Origin: Streptomyces sp. ISL-98
Lineage (GTDB): Bacteria > Actinomycetota > Actinomycetes > Streptomycetales > Streptomycetaceae
NCBI RefSeq assembly: GCF_018614055.1
Contig: NZ_JAGGPB010000056.1
Coordinates: 1-64,000, forward strand
Length of the DNA: 64,000 nt
Reading direction: 5' to 3'
Shown here piece by piece: positions 41,966 to 50,584 of the stretch. The notes under the pieces are model-generated. The model was not told where the DNA came from and ran no database searches. It worked only from the letters and a program-made list of their open reading frames with translations. Position 1 is the stretch's first letter. Every line of letters starts with the position of its first letter. Both the position numbers and the translations under genes were made by a program.

Positions 41966-42697
41966 TCACTCCGCCCGCCGGGCCACGATCAGCCGCCAGT
42001 TGGGGCTGCCGTCGGCCCGGCGGCCGAATTTCTCCAGCGGATGAAGCTCCACCGTGAAGCCTGCCCGCTGCAGGTCGTCCCGTACGCCCTGCAGCGGGAA
42101 GGTCCGGTAGTACATGACGAATTGCGGCCGCCAGAGCACATTGCGTACGCGCATCACCCAGTCGAAGCCGAGCAGCGACCAGTACAGCGGTGAGCTGAAG
42201 CGCTGCGGAGCGCCGATGGGGAAGGCGAACACACCGCCCGGCCGCAGTGCGCGGTGAACCCCGGCGAACAGACCGGGCCTCTCGGACGGCAGGAAGTGGC
42301 CGAACGCCCCGAAACTCACCGCGAGATCGAAGTCCTGCCTGAACGGCAGGGCGCGGACATCGGCCCGTACCCACTCCACCGTCGCCGACTCCTCCGCCCC
42401 TGCCGCGGCCTCCCGTGCGGCGGCCAGCATCCCGGCGCTGAAGTCGACCCCGGTGACCCGCTCCCGGCACAGCGGCCGCAATGCGCGAAGTCCCGCGCCG
42501 GTGCCGCAGCAGATGTCGAGGCCCACGTCGAACGGGCCGAGCGGGCTCAGGGTGTCGGCGACCGCGTCCAGGAAGCGGTCGGGGGTGCGGAAGGGGGTGT
42601 GGTCGAACTTCGGGGCGAGCAGGTCGTAGCCGCGCTCGATCGACGAGAGCGCCTGCACGGTCAGTTCGCGGAAGGTCGGTCCCTGAGAGGTGAACAC
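41966..42697 (-). CDS. Class I SAM-dependent methyltransferase
   Basis: A 243-residue methyltransferase if begun at the GTG at 42697 (VFTSQGPTFRELTV); frames further upstream run into the divergent monooxygenase gene. Motif I is VGLDICCGTGAGLRAL (GxGxG-like), and acidic motif II TGVDFSAGML and the LRPGGVF motif follow. The substrate is unknown. The end is 15 bases from the convergent small-protein gene. Confidence 0.87.
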   Translation of the reverse strand: MFTSQGPTFRELTVQALSSIERGYDLLAPKFDHTPFRTPDRFLDAVADTLSPLGPFDVGLDICCGTGAGLRALRPLCRERVTGVDFSAGMLAAAREAAAGAEESATVEWVRADVRALPFRQDFDLAVSFGAFGHFLPSERPGLFAGVHRALRPGGVFAFPIGAPQRFSSPLYWSLLGFDWVMRVRNVLWRPQFVMYYRTFPLQGVRDDLQRAGFTVELHPLEKFGRRADGSPNWRLIVARRAE

Positions 42698-42722
42698 GGC
42701 ACCAGCGTAGTCAGAGTGCACA

Positions 42723-43055
42723 ATGGGGACCATGATCTTTATTGTCGTGAAGTTTCCGGTGAAGCCCGAGTACGCCGAAGAGTGGCCGCAGCACGTCGAG
42801 GCCTTCACCCACGCGACCAGGAGCGAGCCCGGCAACCTGTGGTTCGAGTGGTCGCGCAGCATCGAGGACCCGAACACCTATGTGCTGGTCGAGGCGTTCA
42901 AGGACGACGCGGCGGCCGCGCATGTGAACTCCGAGCATTTCAAGGCGGCGTTGGAGACGATGCGCCCGCTGGTCCGCCGTACGCCCGACATCGTGAGCAC
43001 GAGCATCGAAGGCGCGGACGGGTGGAGCGCGATGGGTGAGCTCAGGATCGACTAG
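42723..43055 (+). CDS. Antibiotic biosynthesis monooxygenase (ABM)-fold protein
   Basis: A 110-residue single ABM domain; ATG 42732 is an alternative start. The ferredoxin-like fold pattern (IFIVVKFPVKPEYAEEWPQHVEAFTHATRSEPGNLWFEWSRS, then YVLVEAFKDDAAAAHVNSEHFK) is typical of YgiN/quinol-monooxygenase-like proteins. It is divergent from the methyltransferase. Its last codons are the first unit of a 17-bp tandem repeat. Confidence 0.88.
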   Translation: MGTMIFIVVKFPVKPEYAEEWPQHVEAFTHATRSEPGNLWFEWSRSIEDPNTYVLVEAFKDDAAAAHVNSEHFKAALETMRPLVRRTPDIVSTSIEGADGWSAMGELRID

Positions 43056-43104
43056 GGCTCAGGATCGACCGAGCCTCAGGACCGATCAGGGCTCAGGATC
43101 GACC
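43038..43104 (+). repeat. 17-bp tandem repeat between convergent genes
   Basis: Four units of the type AGGGCTCAGGATCGACC lie end to end (43038-43053, 43054-43070, 43071-43087, 43088-43104); units 2 and 4 are identical. The array covers the end of the ABM gene, the gap and the end of the TetR gene. Confidence 0.8.
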
Positions 43105-43827
43105 GGGGAATGCGTCGAGCAAGGCGTCGAGCCCGGCGGCCAGTTGTTCCGGGCCGCCGCGCTCGGCGAGGGCGATGGCGGTCGCTCTCAGCCGGGGCAG
43201 TTCCTGCGCGGGCATACGGTGCAGGCCGAGCCGGAAGGCCGGATCCGGTTCGTCGGGCTCGTCGTCCATGGCCCGCAGCTCGACCAGGAGGTACCCGAGC
43301 AGCCACGCGGTGAACGCCCGGTGGGCCGCCACGGCCTCGCGCTCGCCCAGTCCGGCGTCGTGCAGCAGGACCAGGACGCGCTCGTCGCTGCGGAGTACGG
43401 CCAGGGGGCGGCGGGCCAGGGGCGTGGACAGCAGGCGGGTGGCGAGCAGGGGCACCGCATTGGGGTGGCGCATCGCGACCCGGTAGGTGGCGAGCGCGAT
43501 GTGGTGCAGCGCCTGCCGCCAGTCCACCGCCTCCGCCCCCTGATGCGGCTCCGGCTCGGCCGCCAGTACCTTCTCCAGCTCCTGGCAGAGCGCCTCGACC
43601 AGCCCGTCCAGCAGCGCGTCCTTGCTGGGGGCGTACCGGTACAGGGCCATGGCCTCCACCCCGAGCTCAGCGCCCAGCTTGCGCATACTGAGGCCGGACA
43701 GCCCGTCGCGGTCGACGACTTCCAGGGCCATGGCCAGCACGCGTTCCCTGCTCAGTCGCCCGTAGCGGCCCCGGTCGCTGGCGCGTCGTCCGGCACCTTC
43801 CGCCGCTTCCTCCGGTTGTCCTGACAT
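43093..43827 (-). CDS. TetR-family transcriptional regulator
   Basis: A 244-residue regulator starting at the ATG at 43827 (MSGQPEEAAEGAG). HTH: GLSGLSMRKLGAELGVEAMALYRYAPSKDALLDGLVEAL, then a TetR_C_1-like C-terminal domain of tetracycline-repressor type. It is divergent from galE with about 145 bases between; a small palindrome CGTAAATATACG (43920-43931) in that gap may be its operator. The final codons lie in the 17-bp tandem repeat. Confidence 0.9.
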   Translation of the reverse strand: MSGQPEEAAEGAGRRASDRGRYGRLSRERVLAMALEVVDRDGLSGLSMRKLGAELGVEAMALYRYAPSKDALLDGLVEALCQELEKVLAAEPEPHQGAEAVDWRQALHHIALATYRVAMRHPNAVPLLATRLLSTPLARRPLAVLRSDERVLVLLHDAGLGEREAVAAHRAFTAWLLGYLLVELRAMDDEPDEPDPAFRLGLHRMPAQELPRLRATAIALAERGGPEQLAAGLDALLDAFPGRS

Positions 43828-43972
43828 GGTGGTGGCCTCCGCGCCGCTCTCCCGCACATCGTCGCCCCTTGACCCCCTTGACGCCAAGGAACAACAGGTG
43901 CAAAGTCGTACATATCTGGCGTAAATATACGGCGTCAGCGTACAGCGTTTTCTTACTCAGGAGCGTCAGGCC

Positions 43973-45091
43973 ATGACGCACAGCGAGCCGGACCACCAGC
44001 GCGGCCTCGCAGGCGGCGCGCGGCCCGCTTCGCCCCCGTCGACGGTCCTCGTCACCGGCGGGGCCGGCTTCATCGGCAGTCACACCTGCGTCGAGCTGCT
44101 GGACCACGGCTACGAACTGATCGCGGTCGACAACTACTCCAACAGCACGCCCCAGGTCTTCTCCCGTGTGGAACGGATCGCCGACCGCTTCGTCGGTGCC
44201 GTGTACGAGCTGGACATCCGTGATCGACACGCCCTTTCGGCCGTTTTCGACCGCCACTCCGTGGACGCCGTCGTGCATTTTGCCGCGCACAAGGCCGTGG
44301 GTGAGTCGACACGGATGCCTGTCGAGTATTACGACACCAACGTCGGCGGCACGACCGCCCTGCTGCGCACGATGCGCGAACACGGGGTGCACCAGCTCGT
44401 GTTCTCCTCGTCCAGCTCGGTCTACGGCGACGCCGGGCACGGGTCACTGAGCGAAGACACCCCCGCCCGGCCCACCAGTCCGTACGCGGCCTCCAAGTGG
44501 CTCTGCGAACGGATCCTGGACGACGTGTGCCGCCGGCTCCCGGAGTTCACCGTGCTCTGCCTGCGGTACTTCAACCCCGTCGGCGCGCACCCCAGCGGAC
44601 TGCTCGGGGAGGCCCCCGTCGGAGTCCCCGAGAATCTGATGCCGTACGTCGCCCAGGTGGCCATCGGCCTGCGTGAACGGCTCCACGTGTTCGGAGACGA
44701 CTACGCCACCGTCGACGGAACCGGGATCCGCGACTACATCCACGTCATGGACACCGCCGAGGCCCACCGTGTCGCCCTGGACCACCTCGCCGACGCACCG
44801 GGCATGCATGTGTACAACCTCGGTGTCGGACGGGGCCGGTCGGTCCTGGAAGTCGTCGAGGCGTTCGGTGAGGTGAGCGGCAGCCCGATCCCGTACCAGA
44901 TCGTGGGCCGCCGCCCGGGCGACGTGGCCGAACTCGTCGCCGACGCGACAGCGGCGGCGCGTGACTGGGGCTGGCAGGCGACCCGGGACCTGATCGACAT
45001 GTGCCGGGACGCCTGGCGCTTTCAGCAGCTCAACCCCCATGGCTACGCGGGTTCTGCCGGAGGCCGGAACGCGATGAGCGGCCCGGGCTGA
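43973..45091 (+). CDS. galE: UDP-glucose 4-epimerase
   Basis: A 372-residue short-chain dehydrogenase/reductase. NAD-binding motif TGGAGFIGSHTCVELLDHG, catalytic Ser region SSSSSVYGD, active-site YxxxK as SPYAASK, and sugar-binding LRYFNPVGAHPSGLLGE match GalE. It interconverts UDP-glucose and UDP-galactose for sugar use and glycan precursors. It starts at ATG 43973 with CAGGAG upstream. It has about 25 extra hydrophilic residues at each end compared with the common 325-340-residue form. Confidence 0.95.
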   Translation: MTHSEPDHQRGLAGGARPASPPSTVLVTGGAGFIGSHTCVELLDHGYELIAVDNYSNSTPQVFSRVERIADRFVGAVYELDIRDRHALSAVFDRHSVDAVVHFAAHKAVGESTRMPVEYYDTNVGGTTALLRTMREHGVHQLVFSSSSSVYGDAGHGSLSEDTPARPTSPYAASKWLCERILDDVCRRLPEFTVLCLRYFNPVGAHPSGLLGEAPVGVPENLMPYVAQVAIGLRERLHVFGDDYATVDGTGIRDYIHVMDTAEAHRVALDHLADAPGMHVYNLGVGRGRSVLEVVEAFGEVSGSPIPYQIVGRRPGDVAELVADATAAARDWGWQATRDLIDMCRDAWRFQQLNPHGYAGSAGGRNAMSGPG

Positions 45092-45228
45092 ACTGCACTC
45101 GCCGAGCACCGGGCGGCGAGATGCAGCGCACCCCCCGCTGTGCCTACGATCGAAGGAGCGGGATCGGAAATCCAGGCCAACGCGTTGTCAGCGGGCCGGT
45201 GTCCGGCAACGCAGGGAGGCGCTTGCCT

Positions 45229-48200
45229 GTGCTTCGGGCACATCGGCTGATGGCCGCCTACATCATCCTCGTTGCGTGCGCCACAAGCCTTTACATGACG
45301 TTCCCGGGCGCCCGCACGTCGCTGTGGGCTCTCATCGGAGTCGGCGGTGCCGCGGCCCTTCTCACGGGTGTTCAGCTCAACCGGCCCGCGCACCGCTGGC
45401 CCTGGTGGGTGCTCGCGGCGGCACTGCTCGCGTTCGCCGCGGGCGACACCTACTACAACGTGCTCGAAGAGTATTTCCACGAGTCCAATCCGTTCCCCTC
45501 CCCCGCTGACGCCCTCTATCTCACGACGTACCCGCTGTTCGCCGCAGGCCTGCTCGGGCTGGTCCGGTACCGCTGGGTGGGCCGTGACCTGCCGAGTCTG
45601 CTGGACGCACTGATCTTCACCGGCGGGCTCGCGCTGCCGGTATGGGTCTATCTGGTCCAGCCGCTCACCCAGATCGAGGGCCTGACCTGGGAGCAGCGGG
45701 CCATCAGCATCGCCTACCCGCTCGGCGACGTGCTGGTGCTTGCGCTGCTGGTCCGGCTGATCACCCCGGGCACTTTGTCGGGCCCCAACCGGGCCCTCCA
45801 GCTACTCGTCCTCGGCACGATCACCCTGCTCGGCTTCGACATCGCCTACGGGATTCTCCAGCTGAACGGGACATGGCAGGCCGGCACGCTGCTGGACACC
45901 GGCTGGATCGTCTTCTACACGGCGTGGGGGCTGGCCGGCCTGCATCCGTCGATGGCGGCGCTGACCGCGCGCACCCATCAGACCCAGTCCCTGATCCCGC
46001 AACCCCACAGGCTCGTGCTCCTCGCCGCGGCCACACTGATCGCGCCCGCGATCCTGCTCCACGAGGCGGTCCGGGGCAACGTCGGTGACGCCGCCGTGAT
46101 CGCCGCCTTCTCCGGGGCCTTGTTCCTGCTGGTGATGCTGCGTCTCGCGGGCATGATGGTGGCGCAGCGCAAAGCCGTGGCGCGCGAGCAGGCGCTGCGT
46201 ACGGCGGCCGCCTCGCTGGTCGCGGCGATCAGACCGCAGGAGATCGAGCGGTCCTGCGACGCGGCCGTCAGCGCACTGTTCGGGCCGAAGGTCCGGCACG
46301 GAACCATGCTGCTGTCGGCCGCGCGTGCCGAGGACCTGTACGCCGTACGGTCACCGCCCTCGGCCGCCATCGGCGACCGGCGCGTCGCCGACGCCGAGGG
46401 CGGGACACCGCCGGGCGGGGACACCGCCTCGGCCCTGCGCCGTACGAACCTGGTGCCCGTCGCCGAACTCGGCCCCGGTGTCGCCGCCGAATTCGGGGAC
46501 CTGCCGAGCGCTCTCGTGTGCCCGATGATCCAGCCCGATCGCCCGGCCGGCGGCGAGATGCCCGGTGTACTGCTTGCGGCGGGCCCCGAGAAGCAGCTCG
46601 ACGAGACGCGGGGCTCGCTGGAGATCCTGGCCTCGCACGCCGGACTGGCGATGGAGCGCGTGGCGCTGCGCCAGGAGATCTCGCGGCGGGAGAGCCAGGC
46701 GTACTTCCGCACGCTGGTGGGCAACGCCTCGGACGTCATCCTCATCGTCGAGGACGACAACACCGTCCGGTACGCGAGTCCGTCGGCGGAGGCTGTGTTC
46801 GGCAGCGTCCGGCTGAGCGGTGCCGAGCTTCCGGAACTGGTGGACCTACGGGACCGCGACCGGGCCACCCGGATGCTCACGGCCGTGCGGGAGGGCGAGC
46901 AGCAGGACCCCCACGACCACTGGTGGGTGCCGCGGGACAACGGCCGCATCGAAGTGGAGGTGCGGTGCAGCGATCTGCGGCAGGACCGGACCGTCCGCGG
47001 TCTTGTCGTCACCCTGCGGGACGTGACCGAGCAGCGTCGGCTGGAGCACGAACTCACCCAGCGGGCCTTTCACGACTCGCTCACCGGTCTGCCGAACCGG
47101 ACGCTGCTGCTGGAGCGGATCGAGCGTGCGCTGCTGCGCGGGCGCCGCGAGTCGACGGTCACGTGTGTGCTGTTCATCGACCTGGACGACTTCAAGGTCG
47201 TCAACGACACGATGGGGCACACGGTCGGCGACCAGCTCCTTGCCGCCGTGGGCGGCCGGCTGTCGGGAGCGCTGCGCCGCAGCGACACGGCAGCACGCCT
47301 CGGCGGTGACGAGTTCGCGGTGCTGATGGAGGATGCGAAGGCGCCGATCGATGCCGAGATCCTGGCGGCGCAGGTCGTACAGACCCTGAACCGGCCTTTC
47401 CGGCTCCCCGACGGTGCCGTGAGCGTGTCGGCCAGTGTGGGCGTCGCCACGGCCATGGACAGCAGCGACACCGGGGAACTCCTGCGCCACGCCGATCTCG
47501 CGCTCTACGCGGCCAAGTCCGCCGGGAAGCACCAGTGGCGCCGCTTCCAGCCGAGGCTGCATGCCCGCATGGTGGAGCGGCACGACCTCCTGGCGAGCCT
47601 GGACAAGGCAATCGCCGATGAGGAGTTCACCCTGCGCTACCAGCCCGTCGTGGACATCGCGGCAGGTGATGTCGTCGGCTTCGAGGCACTGACCCGCTGG
47701 CCGCACGCGCAGCGCGGCCTGGTCCCGCCGGATCAGTTCATCGCGCTGGCCGAGGAGACCGGTCACATCACACCACTGGGGGCCTGGGTCCTGGGGAACG
47801 CCACCGCGGACATCGCCGGGTTGCAGCGGGCGACGCCGCGGTCGACGCCGCCGTACGTCAGCGTCAACGTGTCGGCCCGGCAGTTCCAGGACACAGGCTT
47901 CCTGGACAAGGTGAGCAGAGCACTCGAAGCGTCCGGACTCGCCCCCGGCTGCCTGCAGCTGGAGCTCACCGAATCGGTGCTGATGCGACGGGACGGGCAG
48001 ATCCAGGGTGTCATGCACTCGCTCAAGGACGTCGGTGTGCGCATAGCCGTGGACGACTTCGGTACCGGATTCTCCTCGCTGGGCTATCTCCGGGAGTTCC
48101 CGATCGACGTCCTGAAGATCGACAAGACGTTCATCGACGACATCGCGCTCGACACCCAGCAGGTCGCGCTCGTCGAGGGCATCGTCCGTATCGCCGACAC

Positions 48201-49734
48201 GCTCGGCCTTCAGGTCATCGCCGAGGGAATCGAGGACTCCGCGCAACGAGATCTCCTGGCCGGTATGGGCTGCCGGTTCGGACAGGGTTATCTCTTCGCA
48301 CGTCCGATGACCGTGGAGCAGGGCGAATTCCTGCTGCGCCACCGCGACGGAGCCTGGCTGTCCCCGTCCGCGCAGGACAGCGGTGCGCCGACGCAGGCAC
48401 GTGCAGGCATCGGGCCCGAGGGGGGAGCCGGGGGATCCAGGGCGGCCATCAAGGGCCGGGCCATCGCGCCAAAGGAGAACGTCATGCGCGAAGCCGCTAC
48501 CCCACCCCTAGAAGTGCGGCACGATCAGCGCTGGGGTGACCTAGAACATCTGCGGCGTACGAGCCCCATGAGCGACGCAGTCCTCGACGAAGTACGGGGC
48601 CGGCACATCCGCAGCGGAGACCACTGGCTGATCGACTTCGCCTCGTGCAACTACCTGGGCTTCGACTGCGATCCGGAGATCATCGACGCGATCGAGCCGG
48701 CCGTACGGAAGTGGGGAACGCATCCCAGCTGGTCGAGGCTGCTGGGCAGCCCGCGGCTCTACCCGGAGATCGAGGAGAGACTCGCCGCTCTGCTCGGAGC
48801 GCCGGACACCCTGCTCCTGCCGACGGCCACCCTGATCCACGCCTCGGTGATCCCCGTCCTCACGGGCAAGGGGCACGTGTTCGTGGAGGCCGCCGCACAC
48901 CGGACCGTGTACGACGGATGTGTCTCGGCCCGAGGGCAGGGCGCGACGATGCAGCGGTTCCGCGCCGACCGGCCGGAGCAGCTCGACTCGATGCTGCGCG
49001 CCGTGCCGCCCGGTTCGGTGCGGCTGGTCTGCCTGGACGGCGTCAACAGCATGACCGGAAACATCCCGGACCTGCCCGAACTGGCCGGAATCTGCCGGGA
49101 CCGCAACGCGACGCTGTACATCGACGACACGCACGGCTTCGGCGTCATCGGGGAACGCAGGGCGGACGAGCTGTGCCCGTACGGCTGCCGTGGCAACAGC
49201 GTCGTACGGCATACGGGCGAGACGTACGACGACATCGTGCTGGTCGGCGGCTTCTCCAAGGCGTACTCGTCGCTGCTGGCCTTCCTCGCGCTGCCGACCT
49301 GGCTCAAGGACCATCTGAAGGTGGCAGCGGCCCCCTATCTGTATTCCGGGCCGTCGCCGACGGCTTCTCTCGCCACGACGCTGGCGGGCCTGGAGGTCAA
49401 CGACCGGCGCGGTGACCCGATCCGCGCCGATCTGTACCGCAAGACCGTCCGGCTCCTCGACCACGTCCACGGCCTCGGCCTCGACACGCTCAATACCGAC
49501 CGGCTGCCGATCGTGGAGATTCCGCTTCAGGACGCGTCGGACCTCAGCGCGGTCGCCGGATTCCTGTGGGACCACGGCATCTACGTGACGCTGGCTGCCT
49601 ATCCGCTCGTCCCGCACGACCGTGTCGGCTTCCGCATTCAGATCACGGCCCTGAACTCCGACGAGGACATCGACCAGCTCAACGACACACTGACGCGGCT
49701 CTCCGAGCGCTTCGCCCTGCGGCCGGGGCGCTGA
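45229..49734 (+). CDS. Membrane GGDEF-EAL protein in frame with an alpha-oxoamine-synthase-like PLP enzyme
   Basis: A single open frame of 1501 codons from GTG 45229 (AGGGAGG at 45213-45219; TTG 45223 also possible). Residues 1-320: about ten membrane helices. Then a GAF-like stretch and a PAS domain. GGDEF domain with RLGGDEF near 692 and an RRSD inhibitory site five residues before. EAL domain with FEAL at about 819, ELTES, DDFGTGFSS and AEGIED intact. Both c-di-GMP synthesis and breakdown look possible. From residue about 1086 (ATG 48484) follows a 416-residue PLP enzyme (KAPA-synthase/ALAS type) with DDTHGFGVIG and the lysine in GGFSKAYSS. There is no stop between, but a strong RBS precedes ATG 48484, so a separate second product is also possible. 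Confidence 0.85.
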   Translation: MLRAHRLMAAYIILVACATSLYMTFPGARTSLWALIGVGGAAALLTGVQLNRPAHRWPWWVLAAALLAFAAGDTYYNVLEEYFHESNPFPSPADALYLTTYPLFAAGLLGLVRYRWVGRDLPSLLDALIFTGGLALPVWVYLVQPLTQIEGLTWEQRAISIAYPLGDVLVLALLVRLITPGTLSGPNRALQLLVLGTITLLGFDIAYGILQLNGTWQAGTLLDTGWIVFYTAWGLAGLHPSMAALTARTHQTQSLIPQPHRLVLLAAATLIAPAILLHEAVRGNVGDAAVIAAFSGALFLLVMLRLAGMMVAQRKAVAREQALRTAAASLVAAIRPQEIERSCDAAVSALFGPKVRHGTMLLSAARAEDLYAVRSPPSAAIGDRRVADAEGGTPPGGDTASALRRTNLVPVAELGPGVAAEFGDLPSALVCPMIQPDRPAGGEMPGVLLAAGPEKQLDETRGSLEILASHAGLAMERVALRQEISRRESQAYFRTLVGNASDVILIVEDDNTVRYASPSAEAVFGSVRLSGAELPELVDLRDRDRATRMLTAVREGEQQDPHDHWWVPRDNGRIEVEVRCSDLRQDRTVRGLVVTLRDVTEQRRLEHELTQRAFHDSLTGLPNRTLLLERIERALLRGRRESTVTCVLFIDLDDFKVVNDTMGHTVGDQLLAAVGGRLSGALRRSDTAARLGGDEFAVLMEDAKAPIDAEILAAQVVQTLNRPFRLPDGAVSVSASVGVATAMDSSDTGELLRHADLALYAAKSAGKHQWRRFQPRLHARMVERHDLLASLDKAIADEEFTLRYQPVVDIAAGDVVGFEALTRWPHAQRGLVPPDQFIALAEETGHITPLGAWVLGNATADIAGLQRATPRSTPPYVSVNVSARQFQDTGFLDKVSRALEASGLAPGCLQLELTESVLMRRDGQIQGVMHSLKDVGVRIAVDDFGTGFSSLGYLREFPIDVLKIDKTFIDDIALDTQQVALVEGIVRIADTLGLQVIAEGIEDSAQRDLLAGMGCRFGQGYLFARPMTVEQGEFLLRHRDGAWLSPSAQDSGAPTQARAGIGPEGGAGGSRAAIKGRAIAPKENVMREAATPPLEVRHDQRWGDLEHLRRTSPMSDAVLDEVRGRHIRSGDHWLIDFASCNYLGFDCDPEIIDAIEPAVRKWGTHPSWSRLLGSPRLYPEIEERLAALLGAPDTLLLPTATLIHASVIPVLTGKGHVFVEAAAHRTVYDGCVSARGQGATMQRFRADRPEQLDSMLRAVPPGSVRLVCLDGVNSMTGNIPDLPELAGICRDRNATLYIDDTHGFGVIGERRADELCPYGCRGNSVVRHTGETYDDIVLVGGFSKAYSSLLAFLALPTWLKDHLKVAAAPYLYSGPSPTASLATTLAGLEVNDRRGDPIRADLYRKTVRLLDHVHGLGLDTLNTDRLPIVEIPLQDASDLSAVAGFLWDHGIYVTLAAYPLVPHDRVGFRIQITALNSDEDIDQLNDTLTRLSERFALRPGR
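48471..48486 (+). promoter_or_regulatory. Internal ribosome-binding site and ATG for the PLP-enzyme part
   Basis: AAAGGAG at 48471-48477 followed after six bases by ATG 48484, in frame within the GGDEF-EAL reading frame. It sits at the boundary between low-complexity linker (GPEGGAGGSRAAIKG) and the start of the alpha-oxoamine-synthase homology, exactly where an independent gene would begin. Confidence 0.7.
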
Positions 49735-49741
49735 GCGCGCC

Positions 49742-50584
49742 ATGCGTGGGACCGACCCCGTGCGTCCGCCGACCCACAACTCTCCGCCGGCCCGCAGTGG
49801 TCCGCCGACCCACAACGACGATGTGGACTGGGACAGCTGGCCCGTTGAGGACTATCTCGCCGAGAACTACCGGCAGCTGCACCCGTCGGACGCGGCGGTC
49901 ATCACGCACCACTCCGCCTTCTACCGCCGGTTCGCGCCGGGGAGTGTCGCCCGCTCGCTCGAATTCGGGGCCGGGCCCAACCTCTACCCGCTCATGCTGG
50001 CCGCCGCGGCGAGCCGCCGTATCGATGCCGTCGAGGCCGGCGCCTCGTGCGTGGCCTATCTGATGCGGCAGCGCGACCGGGGGCCCGACGAGAGCTGGCA
50101 GCCGTTCTACGCGCTGTGCCGACGGCTGAATCCGGATCTGCCCGAGACCCTGCGGGAGGCACTGGCGCCGGTGCAGGTCATCCACGGCGACATCCGGGCC
50201 CTCACACCCGGCACCTACGGCAGCGCGTCGATGAACTTCGTCGCCGAGGGCGTCACCGAGGATTTCGCGGAGTTCACGGAGTTCTGCCACCGCTTCGTCC
50301 GCTCCGTGGAACCCGGCGGGCACCTGGTCGCGGCCTTCATGGAGAACATGCCCACGTACCGCATCGGTCCCGCTTCCCGGTGGCCGGGCTGCCCGGTGAA
50401 CCCGGAGGTCGTCACGGAGGTGTTCGCACCGATCACGGAGCGGCTCGCGGTTACCCGGATCGACGCCGACCCGACGCTGCCCGACTACGGCGACTCCGGC
50501 ATGGTGCTCCTGACGGCGGTCAGGCGCCGCGGTGGGGCGCCCTCTGCAGGGCGAACGCCGTTTCCACCAGAGCGATATGGCTGA
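49742..50584 (+). CDS. SAM-dependent methyltransferase (NNMT/PNMT/TEMT-like)
   Basis: A 280-residue protein, seven bases after the PLP-enzyme stop, so probably co-transcribed. Motif I is SLEFGAGPNLYPLMLAAA, with IDAVEAGASCVAYL as motif II; the C-terminal half has FMENMPTYRIG. Layout and length resemble the SAM methyltransferases that act on small amines. Together with the PLP enzyme it might modify an amino-ketone, but that is speculation. The N-terminal 25 residues are low complexity with a repeated PPTHN. The end overlaps the convergent GH15 gene by 65 bases. Confidence 0.82.
   Translation: MRGTDPVRPPTHNSPPARSGPPTHNDDVDWDSWPVEDYLAENYRQLHPSDAAVITHHSAFYRRFAPGSVARSLEFGAGPNLYPLMLAAAASRRIDAVEAGASCVAYLMRQRDRGPDESWQPFYALCRRLNPDLPETLREALAPVQVIHGDIRALTPGTYGSASMNFVAEGVTEDFAEFTEFCHRFVRSVEPGGHLVAAFMENMPTYRIGPASRWPGCPVNPEVVTEVFAPITERLAVTRIDADPTLPDYGDSGMVLLTAVRRRGGAPSAGRTPFPPERYG

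Noticed and set aside
43920..43931. CGTAAATATACG palindrome as a firm TetR operator
   Set aside because: Only 4-bp arms; mentioned with the TetR gene but too weak for its own feature.
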